Part shown: positions 1-8,789 of the stretch, piece by piece | Numbering within the stretch: position 1 is the first letter of the stretch | Layout of the letters: the number at the start of each line of letters is the position of its first letter | Source of the DNA: Phycisphaerae bacterium | Lineage (GTDB): Bacteria; Planctomycetota; Phycisphaerae; UBA1845 | DNA: 39,628 bases | Direction: 5' to 3' | Assembly: GCA_029260255.1 (NCBI GenBank) | Contig: JAJDDR010000052.1 | Coordinates: forward strand, 1 to 39,628 | Position numbers and translations under genes: made by a program | The notes under the pieces: model-generated | Seen by the model: only the letters and a program-made list of their open reading frames with translations | The model's database searches: none | What the model was told of the DNA's origin: nothing

Positions 1-687
1 GTTGGTGTAGTCCTCGGGGTTGGCGCTGAACACCAGGCAGATGTCGAGATTCATGCGAACGGGAAACCCGCGGATCTGAACGTCTCGTTCCTCCAGGACG
101 TTGAAAAGCCCGACCTGGATGCGGGGCGGAAGGTCCGGCAATTCGTTGATGGCGAAGATGCCGCGGTTGGTTCTGGGGACCAGGCCGTAGTGCAGGACCG
201 ACTCGTCGGAGAGGTGTCGCCCTTCGGCGTGCTTGACGATGTCGATCTCGCCGATCAGGTCGGCGATGGTGACGTCCGGCGTGGCGAGTTTTTCATGAAA
301 GCGCTCGTCGCGGTGGATCCAGTGCAGTTCCGCGTCGTCGCCATGCTCGGCGAGGATCAGCTTCGATTGCTTGAACTGGGGGTTGAGCGGGTCGTCGGGC
401 AACTCGGCACCGGCCAGCGTGGGCGTGTACTCGTCGAGCAGGTTCGGCAGCGCGCGGATGAGGCGCGTCTTGGCCTGACCGCGGAGCCCCAGGAGCAGTA
501 TATCGTGCTTGCTGAGCAGCGCGTTGACCAGCTGTGGAATGACGGTGTCGTCGAATCCGACGACGCCGGGAAACAGGGGCTCGCGTCGGCGCAGCTTCTC
601 GATGACGTTCCGGCGCAGCTCGTCCTTAACGGTGCGCGGCATGTGCCCGCATTCCCTCAACTCTCCGACGGTACTCGGGCGATGCAT
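1..687 (-). CDS. MoxR/magnesium-chelatase-like AAA+ ATPase, N-terminal part (runs off left edge)
   Basis: The frame is open for 229 codons from ATG at 687 (or ATG at 642, preceded by an AGGGA-like site) to the window edge, so the C-terminus is missing. A Walker A-like loop reads GLRGQAKTR about 60-70 residues in, a little after a segment LFPGVVGFDDTVIPQLVNAL. Later segments GIFAINELPDLPPRIQVGLF and LVFSANPEDYTN match the Walker B/sensor region of the magnesium-chelatase subunit I and MoxR group, where ATP hydrolysis remodels a partner protein, often a VWA-domain protein. That partner would lie outside the window. The family call is firm from the motifs; the substrate is unknown. The strand-opposite reading frames here are shadows. 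Confidence 0.85.
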   Translation of the reverse strand, partial: MHRPSTVGELRECGHMPRTVKDELRRNVIEKLRRREPLFPGVVGFDDTVIPQLVNALLSKHDILLLGLRGQAKTRLIRALPNLLDEYTPTLAGAELPDDPLNPQFKQSKLILAEHGDDAELHWIHRDERFHEKLATPDVTIADLIGEIDIVKHAEGRHLSDESVLHYGLVPRTNRGIFAINELPDLPPRIQVGLFNVLEERDVQIRGFPVRMNLDICLVFSANPEDYTN

Positions 688-774
688 CAAAGACCCCCGC
701 CGAGGTGGTGTTCCTCCGGCGGCGGGATCGTAGTACGCGCACCTGGTGGCGTCAAACGACCGCGCGGCGCGAGC

Positions 775-921
775 CGCTCCTGGGGTGTGACCAGCGATTG
801 TGGCATGCCAAGGGTAGGGCGGGTTCGACCCGCCTTCTTGCACGATTGCGGCGGGTAAAACCCGCTCCACCGCATGTGCCCGGCCGACGATGCCACAAAG
901 AATGGCCACACCCCCGCTCCT
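775..921. mobile_element. MITE copy A (133 bp, 782-914) with 7-bp target-site duplication
   Basis: The core 782-914 starts GGGGTGTGACCA and ends with the inverted form of GGGGTGTGGCCA. A second matching block, TTGTGGCAT, lies further in on both ends, so the imperfect terminal inverted repeats span about 25 bp. Direct repeats CGCTCCT flank it at 775-781 and 915-921. Two internal palindromes, GGCGGGTTCGACCCGCC (818-834) and GCGGGTAAAACCCGC (851-865), would form hairpins. There is no coding capacity, so any transposase acts in trans. A copy in opposite orientation at 27055-27187 differs at one base (position 868). Confidence 0.9.
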
Positions 922-959
922 GTCATTCCGAGCGTAGCGAGGAATCTAGTCGGAATGAC
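922..959. repeat. Intergenic palindromic repeat (GTCATTCCGA type)
   Basis: The segment opens with GTCATTCCGA and closes with its reverse complement TCGGAATGAC, with GCGTAGCGAGGAATCT between. It abuts the right target duplication of the MITE. A related but longer inverted repeat lies at 11735-11801. Similar GTCATTCCGAGCG-type sequences are scattered between genes in many bacteria. From 960 to 1078 I see nothing further. Confidence 0.6.
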
Positions 960-1078
960 AACGTTGCGGGTCACCTCGTGGAGCGAGCCACGCATTCGCC
1001 CGCCGACACCGCCCAGACTGGGTGCACCCGTACGGGATTGTCTGTGCAAGAGTCACGCGCCCCGCTAGTATCCGGTCG

Positions 1079-2077
1079 ATGGATCTGCACAGCCTCCTGG
1101 TACGCGACGTCGAGGATCGCATCGGCTCGTTGACGCTGGCGCTGGAAGCGCTGTTGCGTTGGGCCGGCGGCAACGTGCGCTACCGCGACCTGAACGCTGC
1201 GTTGGCCCTGTCGCTTCGAACGACCGCGGTTCGGGGACGGGCGTGCCTGGGCTGGTGGAGCACACACGGAAGCGACACCTTTCTGAACGAAACGGCGCGG
1301 CTGTACGGGTTACGCCTTCGTGCCGTACACCCACCGCAAGCGGCGGTCGGCCTGTCGGAGCATCCGCCGTTCGCGCAGCACTTCGACGCGAGCTACGCCC
1401 CCCTCGTGCGCCGCGCGCTCGAGCACGGTCAACCGGTGATCGCATGGCGAGGTTGGCCTGATGCACGGGCGTGGCTCTGGGGTCTGATCACGCACACTTG
1501 CGACGAGGGTGTCGGCTTCGGCGGCACGACGATGTGGTCGCACGGCAAGCGGGTGGCACTCGTCTCGCCGCCGGTGCAGCTCTACGTTGTGGAGGAGATC
1601 GTCCCGCGCGAGCCGGCGGGCGACGAGTTGCTGTCCACGGCGCTGCGTGGATTTCAGCACATCATGGGCCACCCCGACGGAGCCGACGCGGACGTGGTGA
1701 CCGGAAGCGAGGCGTATGACCTGTGGCTGGAGCGTCTGGAACTGGGCGAGATCTGTCCTTCCTGCGGCGATCGCGGGGGTCGATGCCACGTCCAGCACGC
1801 GCGGTTTCTCTCCTCTCACCGAGCGTCGAGCGTGCGGTTCTTTCAGCATTTCAGGGACGGCGCGGACGCGGCGATGCAGCCACTGTTCGATGCGCTGGCG
1901 GCCAACTGCAAGGGTCCGATCGATGCACTCGCCACGTCGCGCGATCCCCAGGCGGTCGACACGCTGGTTCGAACGCCCGAGGGTCGGCGAGCCCTGTCGA
2001 TCGGCGTGCGCGCCGCTCAGACGTTTGACGCCGCGGTGTCCGACGCCATCGACCGTATTGCGCCGGCACTGCCATAG
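1079..2077 (+). CDS. Conserved-looking hypothetical protein with a CPxCG...CH motif
   Basis: The frame gives 332 residues from ATG 1079 (MDLHSLLVRDVEDRIG); 19 more upstream codons are open from 1022, but the MDLHSL start reads as the natural N-terminus. No signal peptide or membrane segment is evident. Residues 226-240 contain CPSCG, then C236, H237 and H240, which could bind a metal. The stretch 209-220 (GSEAYDLWLERL), followed by an alanine- and arginine-rich helical region, resembles the layout of some C39/BtrH-like cysteine-peptidase-fold proteins. This is a weak impression and no catalytic triad could be assigned. It precedes the pseudopilin pair on the same strand, with a pseudopilin fossil between them. 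Function unknown. Confidence 0.7.
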   Translation: MDLHSLLVRDVEDRIGSLTLALEALLRWAGGNVRYRDLNAALALSLRTTAVRGRACLGWWSTHGSDTFLNETARLYGLRLRAVHPPQAAVGLSEHPPFAQHFDASYAPLVRRALEHGQPVIAWRGWPDARAWLWGLITHTCDEGVGFGGTTMWSHGKRVALVSPPVQLYVVEEIVPREPAGDELLSTALRGFQHIMGHPDGADADVVTGSEAYDLWLERLELGEICPSCGDRGGRCHVQHARFLSSHRASSVRFFQHFRDGADAAMQPLFDALAANCKGPIDALATSRDPQAVDTLVRTPEGRRALSIGVRAAQTFDAAVSDAIDRIAPALP

Positions 2078-2111
2078 CGTTCCGCAGCGGTGCCGTGCAG
2101 GCACGCCCTTG

Positions 2112-2183
2112 ACTCTGCCTGCCCCGCCGGTGAACACGGGGATCGCCTGTGGCGCGGGCGGCGTGCCGGTCGACCCCGTCCAC
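2112..2183 (+). pseudogene. Fossil of a pseudopilin C-terminus (24 codons)
   Basis: Translation from 2112 reads [17 protein letters not shown] and then VPVDPVH. Aligned without gaps to the last 24 codons of the pseudopilin ending at 3435 it is 13/24 identical, and it is also 13/24 identical to the one ending at 4883, through partly different positions. Many of the nucleotide differences at identical residues fall in third codon positions, as expected between diverged coding sequences. No start, pilin N-terminus or H-x-DG region precedes it, because the previous gene stops only 34 bases upstream. I infer a third tandem copy that was mostly deleted. The short length leaves some chance of coincidence. 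Confidence 0.5.
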
Positions 2184-2248
2184 TGCCCCCGCCGCGGGTC
2201 CTCTACGGCCGACGGCACGGCGAAAGTGCCACCCCGGCGAGAATCCCA

Positions 2249-2277
2249 TTGACCTCCGCGGCGCGCTCGGCGATACT
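2249..2277 (+). promoter_or_regulatory. Candidate sigma-70-type promoter for the first pseudopilin
   Basis: TTGACC (2249-2254) and GATACT (2272-2277) are separated by 17 bases, matching the -35 and -10 consensus at 5/6 and 4/6 positions. A small palindrome CTACATACTGTAG follows immediately. The untranslated leader would be about 110 bases before the AAGGAG site at 2382-2387. Confidence 0.45.
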
Positions 2278-2394
2278 ACATACTGTAGGGAATTGTATCG
2301 AAGTCGTGCCGGGCGCCGCCGACCGACGCGACGATGCCGACACGGCGGAGATCGAGATATTGCATACCTTCATTCGCCAATAAGGAGTAAGCAC

Positions 2395-3435
2395 ATGGAA
2401 ACCAAAACGATGGCGCGCGCGCGGGCGAAGCCGCTGCACGCTTTCACTCTCATCGAGTTGCTGGTGGTCGTCGCGATCATCGCGCTGCTCATCAGCATTC
2501 TGCTCCCGTCGCTGAAGCGCGCCCGGGCGCAGGCGAAGATGGTCGCGTCCACGGCGAACGTGCGCGGCATCTCCACGGCGGGCAACACGTTCGCCAACGA
2601 GGCGAGGGACTCGCTCTCGATCCCGGTGCATCACTTGATGGGTATGGGCGTCGGCACGATCGGCGAGTATGAGTACGGTGGCAAGTCAGGCATCGGCGAA
2701 CCGCTGACGGGCAACGACCCGGCGTCGTCGAAGTGGGGCACGCAGGAAGGTCGCGGTCCGGCGACGCGTGGGCTGAATAGAGTTCTCTACAAGGGTGGGT
2801 TTCCCGACTACAGCAACGACCCCGGGCCTAACAACGAGAACTGGCTTAACGACACGAAGATCGATCTCGGAATCTTCAGAGCGCCGTCCGACACCGGGTA
2901 CGCCGGGCACCACTATCTGGCGTGGCAGGAGTCAGGCCTGAGTTCGTACGATCACTACGGGAATAGTTACTCGGCGAGTACTGCTTGGATCGGCTACTCG
3001 GGGGGCAACTGCGTGCTCTGGAGCAATTCGGCGTTCCTCAAGCCGATCTCACGCGTACCGAACCCCGCCGACACGATTTACTTCATCGAAAACGCGGGGC
3101 GGTTCGCGTGGCGGAAAAACTATGGTGCCGACGGTTGCTCGTCGCTCAGCGGTCCGCTGGGCAACGACGTCGAGACAATCATCAAGGGCTGGCACGGCAA
3201 GCCATGGGAGTTCGCGGCGTCGTTCGTTGACGGTCACGGCGCGATGACCCACATTGAGGGCCACAATCAGCCGCAGCCGCAGCTTTCGTCCTACCCCGAC
3301 GGGGATAGCTACGGCACTTGGCATTGCGTCATCATCCGCGGGCAAAACTGGCAGGAGGACACCCTTCCGGCGCCACCGGTGCTGACGGATATCGCATGCA
3401 CGACGGGCGCAACGGCGGTCAACACGATCAACTAA
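2395..3435 (+). CDS. Prepilin-type N-terminal cleavage/methylation domain protein (pseudopilin 1)
   Basis: The 346-residue product starts at ATG 2395, seven bases after AAGGAG (2382-2387). Residues 16-40 hold the type IV pilin/type II pseudopilin signature [18 protein letters not shown], with Glu at +5 after the predicted prepilin-peptidase site; the -1 residue is Ala rather than the commoner Gly. After the N-terminal helix ([18 protein letters not shown]) comes a large globular region ending with a conserved [17 protein letters not shown] block, an H-x(11)-DG variant of the C-terminal H-X9-DG motif seen in planctomycete members. Such proteins are inserted in the inner membrane and processed by PilD-type peptidase. 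It is a close tandem paralogue of the next gene. The exact role (secretion pseudopilus or other surface filament) is not known. Confidence 0.9.
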   Translation: METKTMARARAKPLHAFTLIELLVVVAIIALLISILLPSLKRARAQAKMVASTANVRGISTAGNTFANEARDSLSIPVHHLMGMGVGTIGEYEYGGKSGIGEPLTGNDPASSKWGTQEGRGPATRGLNRVLYKGGFPDYSNDPGPNNENWLNDTKIDLGIFRAPSDTGYAGHHYLAWQESGLSSYDHYGNSYSASTAWIGYSGGNCVLWSNSAFLKPISRVPNPADTIYFIENAGRFAWRKNYGADGCSSLSGPLGNDVETIIKGWHGKPWEFAASFVDGHGAMTHIEGHNQPQPQLSSYPDGDSYGTWHCVIIRGQNWQEDTLPAPPVLTDIACTTGATAVNTIN

Positions 3436-3487
3436 GGAGGATCCGCGAGCACCAGAAAACCCGTAAATCAGCGGGGGATAACATCGC

Positions 3488-3528
3488 GTCCCCCGCACGC
3501 CCCGGAAATCGCCGGGCGTGCGGGGGAC
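3488..3528 (+). terminator. Strong hairpin after pseudopilin 1
   Basis: GTCCCCCGCACGCCC (3488-3502) pairs perfectly with GGGCGTGCGGGGGAC (3514-3528) around an 11-base loop. No T-run follows, so it may act as an attenuator or 3'-end stabiliser. The rest of 3436-3815 has no gene. A -10-like TATACT (3708-3713) may belong to a promoter for pseudopilin 2, without a convincing -35 partner. Confidence 0.6.
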
Positions 3529-3815
3529 CATCCTATGGGAGCCGGGGGCCGCGACCCGTCAAGCCAATGCCGCTTCAATTGATAGATTGTGCCTGCCTGA
3601 AAACCACCTATCCTCATTCCAGTACAGCGGTTGCGCGGAATCGAGGGGTCCGAAAAATCGTTTGACTCGATCCGAAATCGAGGCGACACTACAGGTGGTG
3701 GAGCGTGTATACTAAGAGTCCGGTGTCCGGGCTCAGGCGCGGCGCCGGCCTGAACGGTGCGCGGTGATCGCGCGTTTATACTTTTCATACCGTTTGTTCA
3801 ATGGAGAAATGAGTC

Positions 3816-4883
3816 ATGGTACGCAAACAACTGAATCGGTTGGGAAGACTTCCCGATTGCAGGAGGCGCACACCCGCCTTCACGCTGATCGAGTTGCTGG
3901 TGGTCGTTGCGATCATCGCGCTGCTCATCAGCATTTTGCTCCCCTCGCTGAAGCGCGCTCGGGCGCAGGCGAAAATGGTCGCTTCCACGGCCAACGCGCG
4001 AGGCCTCGCGACGGCGGGCAACACGTTCGCCAACGAGGGCAAGAACGCGCTGTCCCTCCCGCGGCATCACTTGATGGGCGCGGGTCTCGGCGCGGTGGGT
4101 GAGTATGAGTTCGGTGGCAAGTCGGGGGCCGGCCAGCCGCAGTTGGGCAACGATCCGGCCTCGTCGCTGTGGGGCACGCAGGAGGGCCGCGGTCCGGCGA
4201 CGCGCGGGCTGAACAAGGTTCTTTACAAGGGCGGATTCCCGGACTACCGCAACGACCCCGGACCCAACAACGAGAACTGGCTGAACGACACCAAGATCGA
4301 TCTCGCGATCTTCAAAGCGCCGTCCGACACCGGGTACGCCGGACACCACTCTCTGGCGTGGCAGGAGTCGGGCCTGAGTTCGTACGACCACTACGGAACC
4401 AGTTATGCGGCCGTTACAATGTGGACGGGGGTGGCCGGTGGAGATTGCGAGTTGAGCAGCAACGCCGCGTTCCTCAAGCCGCTGTCGCGAATCCCGAACG
4501 CGGCCAACACGCTCTACATCATCGAGAACGCCGGTCGGTACGCCGCCCGCAAGAACTATGGCGCATCGGACGGGGGCGCGTGCTCGTATCTGTCAGGGCT
4601 CCCGACGGGCGACACCGTGGAAACGGTCATCAAGGGCTGGCACGGCAAGCCGTGGGAGTTTGCGGCGTCGTACGTCGATGGTCACGCGGCGATGGTGCAT
4701 ATGGCAGGGCACATCCAACCGCAGCCGCACCTGTCGCACTATCCGAACGGCCGGACTTGGGAGAACTACCGTTGCGTGATCATGCGAGGTCCGAACTGGC
4801 AGATCGACACCCTGCCCGCGACGCCGGTCCCGACCGGGATCGGCTGCAACGAAGCGGGCGTGATTGTCAATTCGATCGGCTAA
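3816..4883 (+). CDS. Prepilin-type N-terminal cleavage/methylation domain protein (pseudopilin 2)
   Basis: The 355-residue product starts at ATG 3816 with GGAGA ten bases upstream. The prepilin signature [18 protein letters not shown] begins near residue 26, again with Ala at -1 and Glu at +5. It parallels pseudopilin 1 along its whole length: the blocks [49 protein letters not shown] and GLSSYDHYG recur in the same order, and [12 protein letters not shown] followed by YVDGH near the C-terminus matches as well. The most variable part lies around residues 200-260. This is a recent-looking tandem duplication in which each copy kept its own ribosome site and the second has a clear terminator. 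Specialised functions for the two copies cannot be inferred from sequence alone. Confidence 0.9.
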   Translation: MVRKQLNRLGRLPDCRRRTPAFTLIELLVVVAIIALLISILLPSLKRARAQAKMVASTANARGLATAGNTFANEGKNALSLPRHHLMGAGLGAVGEYEFGGKSGAGQPQLGNDPASSLWGTQEGRGPATRGLNKVLYKGGFPDYRNDPGPNNENWLNDTKIDLAIFKAPSDTGYAGHHSLAWQESGLSSYDHYGTSYAAVTMWTGVAGGDCELSSNAAFLKPLSRIPNAANTLYIIENAGRYAARKNYGASDGGACSYLSGLPTGDTVETVIKGWHGKPWEFAASYVDGHAAMVHMAGHIQPQPHLSHYPNGRTWENYRCVIMRGPNWQIDTLPATPVPTGIGCNEAGVIVNSIG

Positions 4884-4923
4884 TCGCACCCCGACCGCCG
4901 GTCGGGTAACGAGACCATCGAGA

Positions 4924-4967
4924 ATCCCTCGTGCTACCGTCAGACGGCGGCACGAGGGATCTTTCTT
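4924..4967 (+). terminator. Rho-independent terminator after pseudopilin 2
   Basis: The stem ATCCCTCGTGC (4924-4934) pairs with GCACGAGGGAT (4950-4960) and is followed by the T-rich tail CTTTCTTT. It lies 40 bases past the stop codon and faces the convergent EF-G gene. Confidence 0.8.
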
Positions 4968-5059
4968 TGGGGGGGGTCGGTGCGCGGTTGAACCCGATTC
5001 GAGCTCCCCGCCTCCGACGAGACGGTCCACCCGCACCGAAACCGCGGCGGGCGGGCGGA

Positions 5060-7153
5060 TCAGTCTTTGACCGCGGCGCGTTCCTTCTGGGCCTCGGCGA
5101 TGACGTCCGCCTGCACGGAAACGGGTGCCCGACGGTAGGTGAGGAACTCCATGGTGAAGGTCGCCTGCCCCTGCGTGAGGGAGCGTACCGCGGTCGCGTA
5201 GCCGAACATCTCGGCAAGCGGCACCTCGGCGGTGACGATGCATGCGTTGGCCTTCATTTCGACACCGCTGATCAGGCCCCTGCGTGAACTGAGGTCGCCG
5301 GTGACGCTTCCCTGGAAGTCCGTGGGCACCTCCACCTCGACACTCATGAGCGGCTCGAGAATAACGGGGTTGGCCCCCAGAAAGGCCTTGCGGAACGCGG
5401 TCCTGGCGCAGACCTGGAAGGCGAGATCGGACGAGTCCACGGCGTGGTTCGATCCGTCTTCGAGGACCATCTTGGTGCGTACAATCTCGTAGCCGGCGAG
5501 CGGTCCCTTGGTGCGGGCCATCTGGAAGCCCTTGTCCACGGAGGGAATGTACTCGGTCGGAATGCGCCCGCCGGTGACGGTGTTCTCGAACTCGTAGTCC
5601 TGTTCGCAGTCCTCGGGGAGCGGAATCAGCTTCCCGATGACGTGGGCGTACTGCCCGGAACCGCCGGTCTGCTTCTTGTGCTTGTAGTCGTACGCGCTCT
5701 CGGTGGTCGGTGCCTCACGGTACTGAACCTTCGGCCGGCCGACGGTGAGACCGCACTTGTACTCGCGGCGGAGCCGCTCGACGTATACTTCCAGGTGCAG
5801 CTCGCCCATTCCGCTGATGATCGTCTGTTCGGAACGCTCGTCCTGATGGACGTGGAAGGTCGGGTCCTCACGCACGAATCGCCCCAGACCGCGCGACATC
5901 CTGTCGCGGTCGGCGGACGTCTCGGGTGCGATCGACAGCGAGATCACCGGCTCGACGACCTCGATCGCTTCCAGCGCCAGGTTGTCCGCCGGATCGCAGA
6001 TGGTGTCGCCGGAGTTGCAGTCGATGCCCATGATTCCGACGATGTCGCCGGCACAGGCTTCGGGCACCTCCTCGCGGCGGTCGGCATGGATCTTGAGAAT
6101 CCGCATGACGCGCTGTTTCTTGCCGCGGCGGGTGTTGAGGTACTGCTGTCCCTTGACCATCCGGCCGCGGTAGAGGCGGGTGTAGGTGACCTGTCCGAAC
6201 GTCTCCTCGACGAGCTTGAAGGCCATCGCCACCAACGGTCCCTCCGGATCGGCCGTGATCGCGGTTTCGGCGCCGTCGTTGTGGTTGTCGGCGGCATAGG
6301 CGACGCGATCGAGGGGGCTGGGAAGGAACCGCCCCACCGCATCGAGCAGCAACTGCACGCCCTTGTTGCGGTAGGCTGATCCGAAGAGCACCGGCGTGAT
6401 CTCGCGGTTGAGCGTCGCGTTGCGTACTGCCTTGTGAATCATGGCGGCCTCGACGGGACGGTCCTCGAGCATGATTTCCATCAGTTCGTCGTCGTAGAGG
6501 CTCAAGGTGTCGAGCATTCCGCTTCGGGCCCGCTCGGCTTCGTCGGCGAGCTCCTGCGGGATGTCCGTGCGCTGCACGCGCTCGCCCACGGCGCCGACGA
6601 ATTCGATCCGTTTCATGTCGATCAGATCGATGACGCCCGCGAATCCGTCGCCGGCTCCGATCGGTATCTGCAAGGGCACGGCGACGTGTCCGAGCTTGAT
6701 TTCGAGCTCGCTGACGACACGGGCGGGGTCCGCTCCTGTTCGGTCCATTTTGTTGATGAAGGCGATGCGGGGCACGCGGTACCGCTTCATCTGGCGATCA
6801 ACGGTGATGGACTGCGACTGCACGCCCCCCACGGCGCAGAGGACCAGAACCGCGCCGTCCAGAACGCGGAGCGAGCGTTCGACCTCGATGGTGAAATCAA
6901 CGTGACCGGGCGTGTCGATGATGTTGACCTCGCAACCGTTCCAGGTCACGTTGGTCGCGGCCGAGGTGATGGTGATCCCGCGTTCCTTCTCGAGCTCCAT
7001 GAAATCCATGGTCGCTCCGCCGTCCTTGCCCTTGACCTCCTGGATTCGGTGAATCCGTCCGGCATAGAAGAGGATGCGCTCGGTCAAGGTGGTCTTTCCC
7101 GAGTCGATGTGGGCGCTGATTCCGATGTTGCGTACGTTGGCCAGTTTCTTCAT
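5060..7153 (-). CDS. fusA: Elongation factor G (spirochaete/planctomycete/mitochondrial-like type)
   Basis: Translation GTPase that moves tRNAs and mRNA through the ribosome. From ATG 7153 the product is 697 residues; an in-frame GTG at 7168 would add five. The GTPase domain shows G1 AHIDSGKTT (residues 14-22), the switch region [19 protein letters not shown] and NKMD, followed by domains II-V with the usual blocks [16 protein letters not shown] and [18 protein letters not shown]. The N-terminal wording ([18 protein letters not shown], then [21 protein letters not shown]) is closer to mitochondrial EFG1 and the related bacterial spd group than to canonical proteobacterial EF-G, which reads IDAGKTTTTERILYYTG. 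It is transcribed alone and converges on the pseudopilin terminator. Confidence 0.97.
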   Translation of the reverse strand: MKKLANVRNIGISAHIDSGKTTLTERILFYAGRIHRIQEVKGKDGGATMDFMELEKERGITITSAATNVTWNGCEVNIIDTPGHVDFTIEVERSLRVLDGAVLVLCAVGGVQSQSITVDRQMKRYRVPRIAFINKMDRTGADPARVVSELEIKLGHVAVPLQIPIGAGDGFAGVIDLIDMKRIEFVGAVGERVQRTDIPQELADEAERARSGMLDTLSLYDDELMEIMLEDRPVEAAMIHKAVRNATLNREITPVLFGSAYRNKGVQLLLDAVGRFLPSPLDRVAYAADNHNDGAETAITADPEGPLVAMAFKLVEETFGQVTYTRLYRGRMVKGQQYLNTRRGKKQRVMRILKIHADRREEVPEACAGDIVGIMGIDCNSGDTICDPADNLALEAIEVVEPVISLSIAPETSADRDRMSRGLGRFVREDPTFHVHQDERSEQTIISGMGELHLEVYVERLRREYKCGLTVGRPKVQYREAPTTESAYDYKHKKQTGGSGQYAHVIGKLIPLPEDCEQDYEFENTVTGGRIPTEYIPSVDKGFQMARTKGPLAGYEIVRTKMVLEDGSNHAVDSSDLAFQVCARTAFRKAFLGANPVILEPLMSVEVEVPTDFQGSVTGDLSSRRGLISGVEMKANACIVTAEVPLAEMFGYATAVRSLTQGQATFTMEFLTYRRAPVSVQADVIAEAQKERAAVKD

Positions 7154-7548
7154 TGTTCCGACTACCACTCAGACTATTGGTCGAGCGGTCCTTTCGGTCC
7201 GCCGTTCCATGTACACTTTTCGCCGTCCGGATGCAGGATCCACGTTGGGAACGCTGCATCCCTGCCGAGCCACGATGCAGCACACGGGCACCCGGTTCTG
7301 CTGGTTCGGACGCCGCACGCGCGACCCATTCTGTATTTGGGGCGGATGACCTTAGTTTTTGAAGCGTTCTTCCGGCCGATCGAGCCGATCAGCCCCGAAG
7401 GTTTGCCAGACCCCGAAACGGGAAGCATAGCGATTCGGCTCCCCGTTTTCCAGCCCGAAACCGAAAAAGTTTCCGCGTCCGGCGGGTTGAAGCCGGGACG
7501 TCCGATTACTCGCTGCGCGGAGGGCGAGTCGTTGGGGGAGAGGCTGCG
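7154..7548. other. Gene-free interval between EF-G and the nucleotidyltransferase
   Basis: Both neighbours are on the minus strand, so the EF-G promoter should lie here. I see no convincing -35/-10 pair. A modest inverted repeat pairs GAAACGGGAAGC (7415-7426) with GGCTCCCCGTTTTC (7437-7450). Without a T-run on the minus strand it is not a clear terminator. Confidence 0.4.
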
Positions 7549-8298
7549 TCAGCCGATGGGTTCGAGTGTCGCGTCGGGCAGTGGGAGAAAATCGTCACGA
7601 CGCTCCGAGAAGGCCGCAGCGGCCCGTTCGAGATCCTCCGGACATCCGATATCGAACCACGGACCCTCATGAAGATGTGTCTGCACGCGCGACTCGTCGC
7701 CCAACATGGACAGCACCAGTTGGTCCATTCCGATCGGCCTGCCCTTGGGAATCCTCTCCAGGATCGACCGGCGCATCGCGTAGACACCCATGGAGACGAA
7801 ATAGTGGTGTGCAGGTTTCTCGTGGAAGCTCACCACTGCGCCGTCGTCGTCGATGTCGATGACACCGTCGCTGATCCGGTGGGTACGCCGGCACGTGGCG
7901 ATCGTCAGGTCGCAACCCGATGCGGCATGGGCGACCAGGAACTCGGCGTAGTCGAAGTCCGTGAGCAGATCACCGTTCATGACCAAGAAGTACTCCGGCA
8001 GGCGGTCAGCGACCAGGTGCAGCGGACCCACCGTGCCGAGGGGGGTCGTCTCACGGCTGTAGGTGATGTCCACATCGAACTTGCTGCCGTTTCCGAAGTA
8101 CGACTTCAGGAGGTTCTCATGGCGGTTCACGGCAAGGATGATTCTGCTGAACCCGGCGTGACGCAGTTGACGGATCACGATCTCACAAATGGGGACGTCG
8201 CAGACCGGGATCAGCGGTTTCGGCAGCACCGTCGTGAACGGCATGAGGCGGCTTCCCTGGCCACCGGCGAGGACGAAAGCGCACGCACGTTCGGACAT
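7549..8298 (-). CDS. Nucleotidyltransferase family protein (sugar-1-phosphate NTP transferase)
   Basis: The 249-residue protein starts at ATG 8298, five bases after GGGGAG; an upstream in-frame ATG at 8313 lacks this spacing. Residues 7-45 hold the nucleotide-binding signature FVLAGGQGSRLMPFTTVLPK followed by PLIPVCDVPICEIVIRQL, typical of glucose-1-phosphate and mannose-1-phosphate nucleotidyltransferases. VMNGDLLTDFDY carries the metal-binding Asp, and the C-terminus has WFDIGCPEDLERA. It lacks the extra hexapeptide-repeat domain of GlmU-like enzymes. The product would be an NDP-sugar made in the cytoplasm for surface polysaccharide. The divergent neighbour is a DegT-type aminotransferase, which fits a sugar-nucleotide theme. 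The sugar specificity cannot be read from sequence. Confidence 0.9.
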   Translation of the reverse strand: MSERACAFVLAGGQGSRLMPFTTVLPKPLIPVCDVPICEIVIRQLRHAGFSRIILAVNRHENLLKSYFGNGSKFDVDITYSRETTPLGTVGPLHLVADRLPEYFLVMNGDLLTDFDYAEFLVAHAASGCDLTIATCRRTHRISDGVIDIDDDGAVVSFHEKPAHHYFVSMGVYAMRRSILERIPKGRPIGMDQLVLSMLGDESRVQTHLHEGPWFDIGCPEDLERAAAAFSERRDDFLPLPDATLEPIG

Positions 8299-8690
8299 CT
8301 CTGCTCCCCGCATCCGACCCAGGAGTGAATCACACCACCGGCGTACGACAGCGCGGCGGGAGCTCCACCGTCTTTCTTCGGCAACCGAGAGCGGCGTCTT
8401 GAGGTATCGGACGTCGCCCGGATTCCTCCGTACGCGGATTCAGTTTGCGTTCTTGGATTGCGCTGGGCCGGCACGGCGGCGGATGGAGGTGACTGGATGA
8501 AGCAGCCACCGCTGCTTGGAGAGATGGCCTGGCGTCCGATATGACCCTCCGCCCTGGCCCTCGGCGCTCATTCGGTCAACCGCCGTTCGACGACGCCTTG
8601 TTGCCTTGATCGGCGAACGTCCACAATCAGCGGGCGTCGGCAGCACACCTTCGCACCTTCCTCCCGCGGTGCCTTCCAAAACCCCGGGCG

Positions 8691-8719
8691 TTGAAAGGAT
8701 CTCCGGAACGTGCTAGTTT
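8691..8719 (+). promoter_or_regulatory. Candidate promoter upstream of the DegT-type gene
   Basis: TTGAAA (8691-8696) is followed after 17 bases by TAGTTT (8714-8719), a good -35 and a poor -10. Next comes a hairpin-prone GCCGCAC...GTGCGGC (8727-8750), then the start codon at 8790. The rest of the 491-base divergent interval 8299-8789 shows no gene or repeat that I can support. Confidence 0.35.
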
Positions 8720-8789
8720 CGGTATCGGCCGCACGCGGTTTTGGGTGCGGCTTGGATCCGTTTGATCACGGCTGGACGATACCTCTGAT

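Noticed and set aside
818-865. Short palindromes considered as a CRISPR or an integron attC-like site
   Set aside because: Only two unrelated palindromes occur, without spacers, and the surrounding 133 bp has its own terminal repeats and target duplications.
6434-7672. Plus-strand frame opposite EF-G and its upstream region
   Set aside because: It reads through the antisense of a conserved GTPase and has no start context or domain; shadow.
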